From assembly GCF_017368455.1 (NCBI RefSeq), contig NZ_JAFNJU010000002.1, forward strand, positions 1 to 64,000: a stretch of 64,000 nucleotides of DNA. The letters run 5' to 3'. The stretch is from Proteiniclasticum aestuarii. Its GTDB lineage: Bacteria > Bacillota > Clostridia > Clostridiales > Clostridiaceae. Of this stretch, positions 17,629 through 24,612 are shown one piece after another (within the stretch, counting starts at the first letter, position 1; each line of letters opens with the position of its first letter). Both the position numbers and the translations under genes were made by a program. The notes under the pieces were generated by a model. It was not told where the DNA came from and did no database searches. It was given only the letters and a program-made list of their open reading frames with translations.

Positions 17629-18213
17629 ATGAACGATAATATTTTTCTATTAGCGAAGAACGGAAATAAAGATGCCATAGAGCTCGTAATCAAAACCGTG
17701 AAACCTTTTATTTTCAAGCAGTGCGGTAAAATGAAACTTCATGGGTATGACTTCGAGGATCTCTGCCAGATCTCATATGAATCCGTAGTCAAGAATATCC
17801 CGAAAATCAGTAAAGATCATCTGGATACTGCACCATCTTTCCTGATGAAGTGCATCCACAACACCTTGAAATATGAAGCCAGAAGAGCGCTCTCAAAACC
17901 CGAAGCCGCAAGCATCGAATCGGAAGACAAAGACGGCATCCGGTACGCCGAGAAACTGATCTCTGAAGATGACACCGAGAAGATCTTCTTCAAAGACTAT
18001 CAGAGCTCTGTGGTGAAGGAAGCTTATGCGAGCCTCAATCTGGAAGAGAAAACCATCCTGTCCTTTTTCATCACAGATCCCTACGGAGGACTGAAACGAT
18101 ATTCCGAGCTCTACAATGCGGATTATCGGAAGTCCAGATATCTGAAGGATAAAACCCTGAAGAAAATGAAAACCTTCCTGGAGAACTCCAGTGAAGATGA
18201 TTTTGATCTTTAA
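17629..18213 (+). CDS. Sigma-70-like RNA polymerase sigma factor (small, orphan)
   Basis: The 194-residue protein has a region-2-like N-terminus: FKQCGKMKLHGYDFEDLCQISYESVV is shared between about residues 31 and 56, and the part around YDFEDLCQIS matches core-binding helices of ECF and TcdR-like factors. The C-terminal third (about 145-185) resembles region 4, with LNLEEKTILSFF followed by a helix-turn-helix ending KDKTLKKMKTFL. An acidic linker joins them. No anti-sigma gene lies beside it. AGGAGG sits 5 bases before the ATG. The 219-base upstream gap is extremely AT-rich and could hold its promoter. The target genes are not known. Confidence 0.65.
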   Translation: MNDNIFLLAKNGNKDAIELVIKTVKPFIFKQCGKMKLHGYDFEDLCQISYESVVKNIPKISKDHLDTAPSFLMKCIHNTLKYEARRALSKPEAASIESEDKDGIRYAEKLISEDDTEKIFFKDYQSSVVKEAYASLNLEEKTILSFFITDPYGGLKRYSELYNADYRKSRYLKDKTLKKMKTFLENSSEDDFDL

Positions 18214-18271
18214 TTTCCGTCCCGGACAAGAAAAACAGCAATGGCAAATTGTATCTGCATTTAAATAGATT

Positions 18272-18308
18272 CAGAAACCTGGCGGTGTCTCGTCAGGTTT
18301 CTGTTTAT
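18272..18308 (+). terminator. Rho-independent terminator
   Basis: A 13-bp stem (CAGAAACCTGGCG with CGTCAGGTTTCTG, one G-T pair) with a 6-base loop is followed by TTTATCT. It closes the sigma-factor gene. Confidence 0.85.
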
Positions 18309-18403
18309 CTCATGACAGATTCAAGGGCATGATGCCTGCTACCTGTGGTATGGAACCCTCTTTTCTCTCTGTGGTAAAATAGAGACAGAGAGGAGAAATT
18401 GTT

Positions 18404-19150
18404 ATGGATAAAATAGATAAAATAGTGGACCTGATACTTCAGGCAGAGAAAATCGTCATCCTTACAGGGGCTGGAATGTCCACGGAGTCGGGACTCAAGG
18501 ATTTCCGTTCCAAAGACGGTCTAGCCAGCAGAACTTATGAAGGGTACTATCCGGAAGAGATTCTATCTAGGGATTTCTTTTACAAGGAAACCGCCCTGTT
18601 CTATCAGTATCTGAAAGAGAAACTGAACGTCACCGGAATTTCTCCCAACAAGGGACATCTGATTCTGGCACAGTGGGAAGAGATCAAAGACATCACCATC
18701 ATCACCCAGAACATCGATTCCCTGCATCAGAAGGCAGGCAGCACGAAAGTGCTGGAGATTCATGGCACCCTGGCAAAGTGCACCTGCACCAGGTGCAGAA
18801 ACACGGTTCTTCTGAAAGAAGTCCTGAGAGAAGGCTATGAATGCCCCTGTGGGGGCATCTACAAGCCCGACATCGTTTTGTACGACGAGGAAGTGCATCA
18901 GATCAGCGAGGCGTTCAGGCTTGCTGGTGAGGCCGATCTTCTGATTGTGCTGGGTACTTCCCTGAAAGTATATCCTGCAGCCAGCATTCCCTCCGTGTAC
19001 GGCGCCAGCCGGAAAGGTATGGTCATCATCAATCGAGATGAGACACCCCACGCTCATGATTACAGGGTCATTGAAGTCAATGAAGGCATCGGGTCAACCC
19101 TTGAGAAAATCAATAGAAGGCTAAAGAGAACCCCTGTTGAGAACTTGTAA
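18404..19150 (+). CDS. cobB: NAD-dependent protein deacylase, sirtuin (Sir2/CobB family)
   Basis: This 248-residue cytosolic enzyme should remove acyl groups from lysines using NAD+. The NAD site shows TGAGMSTESGLKDFRS (21-36) and TQNIDSLHQKAG (101-112). The catalytic histidine is H120 in EIHGTL. A zinc module is formed by C128-x2-C131 and C147-x-C149. The C-terminal GTSLKVYPAA (184-193) is also typical. The GAGAGGAGAAATTGTT leader places a ribosome site close before the ATG. It is a single gene between a terminator and the LCP gene. The acyl preference cannot be told. Confidence 0.93.
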   Translation: MDKIDKIVDLILQAEKIVILTGAGMSTESGLKDFRSKDGLASRTYEGYYPEEILSRDFFYKETALFYQYLKEKLNVTGISPNKGHLILAQWEEIKDITIITQNIDSLHQKAGSTKVLEIHGTLAKCTCTRCRNTVLLKEVLREGYECPCGGIYKPDIVLYDEEVHQISEAFRLAGEADLLIVLGTSLKVYPAASIPSVYGASRKGMVIINRDETPHAHDYRVIEVNEGIGSTLEKINRRLKRTPVENL

Positions 19151-19297
19151 AAGAGCCTCTCAACTCCCTATACTTATTCTTATGTTTCCCTGAATAATTC
19201 TTAATTTCTCTCTTTTGTAATACATTACGGAAAAAATAAAGTATAATTGGTAAGTGAAATCATAAATGAATGACTATATACCATGGAGGTATTGCAA

Positions 19298-20323
19298 TTG
19301 AGAAGAAAAGAAAAGAATCAGTTTAAAAAGAAAAAGAATGCAAAGAAAGGCCTGCTTATTGGCCTGGTAATCCTGCTGTTTTTTGCAGGTTTCGGATACT
19401 CCTACCTGACCAACCTGCTGAACTCCACAAACCAGGAGGGGATCGCGCAGGATGACGATGCACTGGGCATCGGAGACACAGAATTTGATTATGATGATTC
19501 CGAAGTGGAGATTCCAGGTGGATCAGAGAGCGTAGATGGAGACCTTCCCTTTTATTATGAAGATGCCAAAGGCATCACGAATATCGCCCTGTTCGGTGTC
19601 GATGCACCTGTGGGCCAGAGAGGTCGAAGCGACTCCATCATGATCGTCACCGTAGATAAGAATTCCAAGAAGATAAAAATTTCCTCCATTGTCCGAGACT
19701 CCTACGTGAACATCCCTGACCGGGGCATGGACAAGGTGAATCATGCCTATGCCTTCGGAGGACCGGAACTGGCCCTGAGAACGCTCAACTCGAACTTTCA
19801 CCTGGACATCAGAGACTATGCCACGGTGAACTTCACCACACTACCTAAGATCATCGACATATTAGGCGGCGTGTCCATCTCTGTAACCAATGCGGAAGCC
19901 GGCCAGATCTCTGGCATATCCTCCGCCGGAACCTACAACCTCACTGGAGCCCAGGCACTGGAATACTCCCGGATCAGAAAAATCGATTCAGACTTCGCCA
20001 GAGCGGGCAGACAGAGAACCGTCATTGAAGCCATCATCAAAAAGATGCTGAAGAGTCCGGTGACATCCTATCCGGGAATCCTCAGCAAGGTGCTGCCATT
20101 GGTCACCACCAACCTGAAGTCCAATGATATATTAAGCCTGGCAGGAAGCGTTGTGACAAACGGGATAAAAACCATAGAGCAGAACAGATTCCCTCAGGAG
20201 GAAGTTTCCTCAGGCCAGACCATAAATGGTGTCTACTACTATGTGTTCAACAGAGAGCAGACCATTCACAACATGGGTAAGTACATCTATCTGGATGAGA
20301 CTGCAGAAGCACAAACAGAATAG
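19298..20323 (+). CDS. LytR-CpsA-Psr (LCP) family cell-wall polymer ligase
   Basis: LCP proteins transfer lipid-linked anionic polymers or capsules to peptidoglycan outside the membrane. The protein has a short basic cytoplasmic end (RRKEKNQFKKKKNAKK), one membrane span (about 20-40), an acidic linker and an LCP domain. The domain is seen in LFGVDAP, RGRSDSIMIVTVD, KISSIVRDSYVNIP and the later LTGAQALEYSRIRKIDSDFARAGRQR, which holds the conserved arginines. The start is probably the TTG at 19298, 8 bases after GGAGG (19285-19289); the ATG at 19283 overlaps that site. It could ligate the polymer made by the operon at the left of the window, but that is an inference. Confidence 0.88.
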   Translation: MRRKEKNQFKKKKNAKKGLLIGLVILLFFAGFGYSYLTNLLNSTNQEGIAQDDDALGIGDTEFDYDDSEVEIPGGSESVDGDLPFYYEDAKGITNIALFGVDAPVGQRGRSDSIMIVTVDKNSKKIKISSIVRDSYVNIPDRGMDKVNHAYAFGGPELALRTLNSNFHLDIRDYATVNFTTLPKIIDILGGVSISVTNAEAGQISGISSAGTYNLTGAQALEYSRIRKIDSDFARAGRQRTVIEAIIKKMLKSPVTSYPGILSKVLPLVTTNLKSNDILSLAGSVVTNGIKTIEQNRFPQEEVSSGQTINGVYYYVFNREQTIHNMGKYIYLDETAEAQTE

Positions 20324-20331
20324 CGATCCTT

Positions 20332-20361
20332 GCACCTGAGAGTTATTTCTCAGGTGCTTTT
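20332..20361 (+). terminator. Rho-independent terminator
   Basis: A perfect 10-bp stem, GCACCTGAGA/TCTCAGGTGC, with a 6-base loop precedes TTTT, just after the LCP stop codon. Confidence 0.85.
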
Positions 20362-20449
20362 AAATTACCAATAATTACAGCATAAAAATACGTATTCTAT
20401 CTATCACGTCATTTTTAGATATCACTCTGATGAATCCATGTCATAGGGG

Positions 20450-20477
20450 TTGAAATCAGAAACAAAGAGACTATACT
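20450..20477 (+). promoter_or_regulatory. Sigma-A-type promoter of the ECF S-component gene
   Basis: TTGAAA (20450-20455) and TATACT (20472-20477) are 16 bases apart. The predicted leader is only about 45 bases, so a metabolite riboswitch in the transcript is unlikely. Confidence 0.6.
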
Positions 20478-20526
20478 GAATTTAGATATAAATAGCACAA
20501 CAACATGAAGCGAAAGGAATTATAAG

Positions 20527-21009
20527 ATGAACAACTATCGTAAACTGACCTACGGCGGCCTGATCGGTGCTCTGGTGTTTCTCGGCACCTATGTTCTGGC
20601 CTTCCCCATTCCTAATGGATACCTGAACCTGGGAGATGGATTCATCCTCATCAGTTCAGTCATTCTAGGACCCTTTGCAGCGGTGCCAGCCGCCATCGGA
20701 TCCATCCTGGCAGACATTTCAGCAGGCTATGCCATGTATGTGCCCTTCACTTTCGTCATCAAAGGTCTCGTGGCATATGTTCCGGCAATGCTCCTAAAAG
20801 GAAAGAAAATAACCTGGAAAACCCTTGTGTTCCCTTTTGCCGCAGCAGAACTGATCATGGTGGCAGGATACTTCATCGCAGACACCATCCTCTGGGATCT
20901 TGGCGGCCTTGCGGCCCTTCCCTTCAATCTGCTTCAGGGACTTTTCGGCCTTCTCATCGGACTTCTCGGAACCGTGGTGGTCGTGAAAAGCGGAATCAAA
21001 CGATCCTAG
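20527..21009 (+). CDS. ECF transporter S component (substrate-binding membrane subunit)
   Basis: The 160-residue membrane protein has five to six spans and the S-component pattern YLNLGDGFILISSVILGP (about 33-50), followed by PAAIGSILADISAGY. S components bind a vitamin or other micronutrient and dock on a shared EcfT/EcfA module. No ATPase or EcfT gene is present, so it belongs to the group-II type that shares a module encoded elsewhere. The closest resemblance is to the PF07155 group, which includes members proposed for pyridine or thiamine precursors; the substrate cannot be assigned. GAAAGGAAT lies before the ATG. Confidence 0.83.
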   Translation: MNNYRKLTYGGLIGALVFLGTYVLAFPIPNGYLNLGDGFILISSVILGPFAAVPAAIGSILADISAGYAMYVPFTFVIKGLVAYVPAMLLKGKKITWKTLVFPFAAAELIMVAGYFIADTILWDLGGLAALPFNLLQGLFGLLIGLLGTVVVVKSGIKRS

Positions 21010-21043
21010 GTTTTTTGAAGGAAGATTTTCTGAAATTTATACT

Positions 21044-21120
21044 GAAAGCCTGATGGACGGCTCTCCTGTTCTTTTCTACCATGGAAAAAGACAAGGCAGC
21101 GGTCCATCAGGCTTTCCTTC
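21044..21120 (+). terminator. Long hairpin, probable terminator of the S-component gene
   Basis: Arms of 15 perfectly paired bases (21044-21058 GAAAGCCTGATGGAC, and 21102-21116) enclose 43 bases that can partly pair themselves through a C/T-rich and an A/G-rich half. CTTCTTTTCTG follows. The loop is unusually long for a simple terminator. Confidence 0.6.
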
Positions 21121-21221
21121 TTTTCTGCTTAATTATATGCCTGGAACTCTTCCTCCTGGTCTTAGTATCCATATTCTACTTTCCCTGCTCCTCATCTCCT
21201 AGCGCGCAGTATTATCCTTCA

Positions 21222-21250
21222 TTGATTGGAAGCTTCATTAATGGTATATT
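21222..21250 (+). promoter_or_regulatory. Sigma-A-type promoter of the sortase gene
   Basis: TTGATT (21222-21227) and TATATT (21245-21250) are 17 bases apart, about 31 bases before the sortase ATG. Confidence 0.6.
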
Positions 21251-21280
21251 TTAATCAAGAAACAACGGAGGTAGACGCTT

Positions 21281-21958
21281 ATGAAAAAGATATTCGCCAT
21301 CCTGCTCATCGTACTGGGCTTTGTGCTCATCTTCTCGCCTAAGGTCAAAGATGAGGTCGTGGAGAAGACCGTAAAAGATACAGTGGAAGTGGTAGAGACC
21401 ATCACCCCCGAAGAAATCAAAGTCAATGAAGAAAATGAGGAAGCCGAATTCGACTTCTCCATCGTGGAAGACATCAGTGTCACAGGGACACTCATGGACT
21501 CCGCCAAGATCAATACAGACCTTCTGATAGGGCAGCTGGTGATTCCCAGTGTGGATATGAACATCCCCATCTTCCGTGGCATCAACAACGCGAACCTTCT
21601 GGCAGGCTCCGCCACCATGCGAAGGGACCAGAAACTGGGCGTCGGAAACTACCCTCTTGCGGGACACTACATGAAGGATAAGAATGTGCTCTTCGGTTCC
21701 CTCATGGACGTGCAGGAAGGGGCTGTGATCCGCATGACGGACAAGGAGACCATCTATGAGTATGTGGCCTACGATGTGCTTCTGGTGCCCGATACCGCCG
21801 TCTACATCATCGATGATGCAGAAGCCGATAAAAGAGGAAAGCCCATCGTCTCCCTCATGACCTGCTACTACTCCAGCAGCACCGGGAAAAGGTACTTCGT
21901 CATGGGTGAACTGGTAGACACCTATCCCTACACAAAAGAAGCTTTTCACGCGGAATAG
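21281..21958 (+). CDS. srtA: Sortase, class A-like cysteine transpeptidase
   Basis: The 225-residue protein is anchored by an N-terminal span (about 4-19), followed by a charged linker (20-75) and the sortase barrel. The catalytic residues are H129 in PLAGHYM, C195 in SLMTCYYSS and R204 in GKRYF. It would cleave LPxTG-type signals of exported proteins and join them to the cell wall. ACGGAGGT lies before the ATG. No gene in the window encodes an obvious LPxTG protein, so it is probably the housekeeping sortase rather than part of a pilus cluster. Confidence 0.92.
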   Translation: MKKIFAILLIVLGFVLIFSPKVKDEVVEKTVKDTVEVVETITPEEIKVNEENEEAEFDFSIVEDISVTGTLMDSAKINTDLLIGQLVIPSVDMNIPIFRGINNANLLAGSATMRRDQKLGVGNYPLAGHYMKDKNVLFGSLMDVQEGAVIRMTDKETIYEYVAYDVLLVPDTAVYIIDDAEADKRGKPIVSLMTCYYSSSTGKRYFVMGELVDTYPYTKEAFHAE

Positions 21959-21998
21959 ACCCCATACAGGCATGATGAATTAAATATCACAACATAAA

Positions 21999-22043
21999 GA
22001 AACGCAGCCGTTTAAAGGGGGGACCTCTTTCCGGCTGCGTTTC
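21999..22043. terminator. Bidirectional terminator between convergent genes
   Basis: A perfect 12-bp stem, GAAACGCAGCCG/CGGCTGCGTTTC, with a 21-base loop that can form a short inner pairing lies between the sortase and GH31 gene ends. It can serve both. Confidence 0.75.
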
Positions 22044-22080
22044 CATCTATTTAAATTGAACAAGAAAATAGCAAGTTGTT

Positions 22081-24600
22081 CTAGAGCACTTCCTCCTGCT
22101 CCATACCGATGAGATCAAACTTCTCACGGCTCACAATGATTTCAAAATGATCCTTCTTCGGCTTCTTCGTCTTCACCAGAACAGAACGTGTGCTGAGATC
22201 GTAGTACCATCCTTCCATAGACTCGTCCAGATTCTCCTTCACCAGGAAGCGCGGCAGCATATGGCCATCCACACTGACCCATAAGGCCCCCTTTTCCTTG
22301 CTCAGCACCTGAAGAGTAAGATCCGTCACCGTGTCTTCATAGGAACCTTCCTTGTCAAAGGTGATCACGATCTTCACCCCGGCATCCACACGGATGCTGG
22401 TTCTGCTGTAAACGCCATCCTCAAAGCTTTTCGAGTGTCCGTCATCATCATAGAAGAGGAAACTGCTTCGCTTGTCGGCGCTGATGACGAAATCCAGGCT
22501 TCTCATGACATCCGTGGACGCCTGATGAATATCCTCTGAAGTCATGAACACGGCATCGCTTCTTAAGAACATAGGAATGGAATGCTCCTCCACCGGGATG
22601 GTGATGGTCTGTCCGCCCTCATAAACCTTGTAACGATCATTCATGTCATACCAGGAGGCTCCCTTGGGCAGATAGAGCCTACGCTCCTTTGCGCCCTTCT
22701 CCACCACATTGGCCACCAGCACCGATGGTCCAAACAAAAAGGTCATATGCTGATCTCCGTAGCAGTTCGGATCCTTTGGAAACTCCAGAAATAATGGTCT
22801 CATGGCAGGAACACCTGATTCATGGGCCTGTCTCATGAGCGAGTACAGATACGGAATCATGCGGTATCTCAGTGCAAAGGCTTCCTGAATCTCAGGAAGA
22901 TGCTCCGCATACATCCAGGGCTGGGTCACCGTATTGTCCGTATTGGCCGAATTCATGCAGAACCGGGGCTGGAAGACGCCACTCTGGATCCAGCGAAGGA
23001 GAAGTTCCCCTTCCGGTGCAGGTCCAGCAAAGCCTCCGATGTCGCAGCCCATGTTCGGTACCCCAGAAAGCCCCATGCCCAGAATGGTGGCGATGTTGAA
23101 CTTCACCGTTCTCCAGTCTGTGAGATTATCTCCTCCCCACACCTGGGCATATCGCTGGATACCGGCGTAGCCGGCACGGTTGATGATGTAGGGACGCTCT
23201 TCCGGATACATTTCCGCCAGAGCCTTTTTCCCCACATAGGCCATCATGTTGGAGTGAATGATCTTCAGCTCTTCCATGGTGCCGCCTTTTCCGTTGTTGT
23301 CGCAGAAAGCCCTTCGGTCTTCCACGCCATCGTATTCGCAGTTGTCATTCCAGACGGTTTTGGACCCCTTGGCCAGTAGCGTCTCCTTGAGCAGCTCCTT
23401 CCAGGTGTTTCGTCCAGCCTCACTGGTGAAATCCACAAACCGTCCTGTGCCGCCCCACCATCTTCCCTGATAGTCGCTCTGACCGTCAGGGGTCTTGACG
23501 AACACATCGTTCTTCTCAAAGACCTCCCTGTAGGGATGGTTGGGCAGAATACCCGGTTTCATATTAGGAATCACATTGATCCCCATGCTTTCCATCTTCT
23601 GGAAGAATCCTTCCGGATCCGGGAACCTTTTTCTGTTCCAGTTGAAGATGTAGCGCAGCTTGTCCTCTTCTCCTGCAGAGTAGCCCGAAGCAAGCCAGAA
23701 ATTATCGATGTAGATCTTCTCCTTGAAGTGCTTGTCGATGACTTTGTAGATCTCTTCGTCACAGCGCTCCTCCAGCTCCGCATAATACATGGTGGATGCG
23801 GTGTAGCCCAGAGATTGCTTGGTGGGCAGCGCCGGTCTTCCTGTGAGCCAGGTGTAGCCGTCCAGCACCTTCTTCATGTCCGGACCATAGACCACGAAAA
23901 GGTCCAGGTCCCCGCCTTCCACCTGATAGTAGGCATACCGTTCCCAGTAGCCGCTGATCTCGTTGCCCATGTCAAAGACACTGTCGTGGGCATTGTTGTA
24001 GAAGAAGCCCACGGACCGTCCAGAATCCCTCTGGGCACGGATGTAGAAAGGAATGTGCTTGTAAAGGGGCTCTCCGAATTCCGGGTCATGGCCGATGGCA
24101 TCCTTGGGCGACATTCTCATTCTGCGTCCCATCTTGTCCACATGACCCGTCTTTTCCCCGAATCCGTAGAAATGGTCCTTTTCGGGATCGATGCAGGTGA
24201 AATGGGACAGTCTGCCCAGATGATCCTTCTCATAGGCCCTTTCCTTCAGATCCTTGTAGAGGAGATTCCCCTCCCGGTCCGTCAGGACGAAGCTCAAAGG
24301 ATTCTTTCGAAGCGTCAGTATCAGCTTCTTCGTTCTGAAGGTGATCTTTTTATCCGTCTCCTCATAGGGCACATCCAGGGCTTCAATTTTTGTTCTTTCC
24401 TCGGAAAGCAGCTCATCCAGTTCATCCTCCCAGGCGGTGGTCACCAGCGCATAGGAAGACTCTCTGAAGGTCTTGTCGAAGCTCGTACGTATTCTCACCA
24501 CATGATCGTCCAGAAAGACGATCATGATGTCTGCCGCATCTCCATGGACCAGATAGCCGTTTTCCGTCTTCTCCATGGATACAAATTCTTTCAGTAACAT
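22081..24600 (-). CDS. Glycoside hydrolase family 31 (alpha-glucosidase/xylosidase-type), copy 2
   Basis: The 839-residue cytosolic protein should hydrolyse an alpha-glycoside with retention. The N-terminal beta-sandwich (about 1-250) includes FYGFGEKTG (144-152). The catalytic barrel has IPNMKPGILPNHPY (344-357), the likely nucleophile D419 in TVWNDNCEYD and the likely acid/base D491 in WGGDNLTDW. C-terminal beta-domains follow, with FLFYDDDG near residue 727. No signal peptide is seen, so the substrate must be imported. It is 12 bases after a paralog and downstream of a TRAP transporter. It lacks the W-x-QDW region of the sulfoquinovosidase YihQ. The exact glycoside is not known. AAGGAGG precedes the ATG. 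Confidence 0.88.
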   Translation of the reverse strand: MLLKEFVSMEKTENGYLVHGDAADIMIVFLDDHVVRIRTSFDKTFRESSYALVTTAWEDELDELLSEERTKIEALDVPYEETDKKITFRTKKLILTLRKNPLSFVLTDREGNLLYKDLKERAYEKDHLGRLSHFTCIDPEKDHFYGFGEKTGHVDKMGRRMRMSPKDAIGHDPEFGEPLYKHIPFYIRAQRDSGRSVGFFYNNAHDSVFDMGNEISGYWERYAYYQVEGGDLDLFVVYGPDMKKVLDGYTWLTGRPALPTKQSLGYTASTMYYAELEERCDEEIYKVIDKHFKEKIYIDNFWLASGYSAGEEDKLRYIFNWNRKRFPDPEGFFQKMESMGINVIPNMKPGILPNHPYREVFEKNDVFVKTPDGQSDYQGRWWGGTGRFVDFTSEAGRNTWKELLKETLLAKGSKTVWNDNCEYDGVEDRRAFCDNNGKGGTMEELKIIHSNMMAYVGKKALAEMYPEERPYIINRAGYAGIQRYAQVWGGDNLTDWRTVKFNIATILGMGLSGVPNMGCDIGGFAGPAPEGELLLRWIQSGVFQPRFCMNSANTDNTVTQPWMYAEHLPEIQEAFALRYRMIPYLYSLMRQAHESGVPAMRPLFLEFPKDPNCYGDQHMTFLFGPSVLVANVVEKGAKERRLYLPKGASWYDMNDRYKVYEGGQTITIPVEEHSIPMFLRSDAVFMTSEDIHQASTDVMRSLDFVISADKRSSFLFYDDDGHSKSFEDGVYSRTSIRVDAGVKIVITFDKEGSYEDTVTDLTLQVLSKEKGALWVSVDGHMLPRFLVKENLDESMEGWYYDLSTRSVLVKTKKPKKDHFEIIVSREKFDLIGMEQEEVL

Positions 24601-24612
24601 ATCTGCCTCCTT

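Noticed and set aside
20362-20526. Possible riboswitch before the ECF S-component gene
   Set aside because: A good promoter at 20450-20477 leaves only about 45 bases of leader, and no TPP, FMN, cobalamin, THF or preQ1 core motif could be seen.
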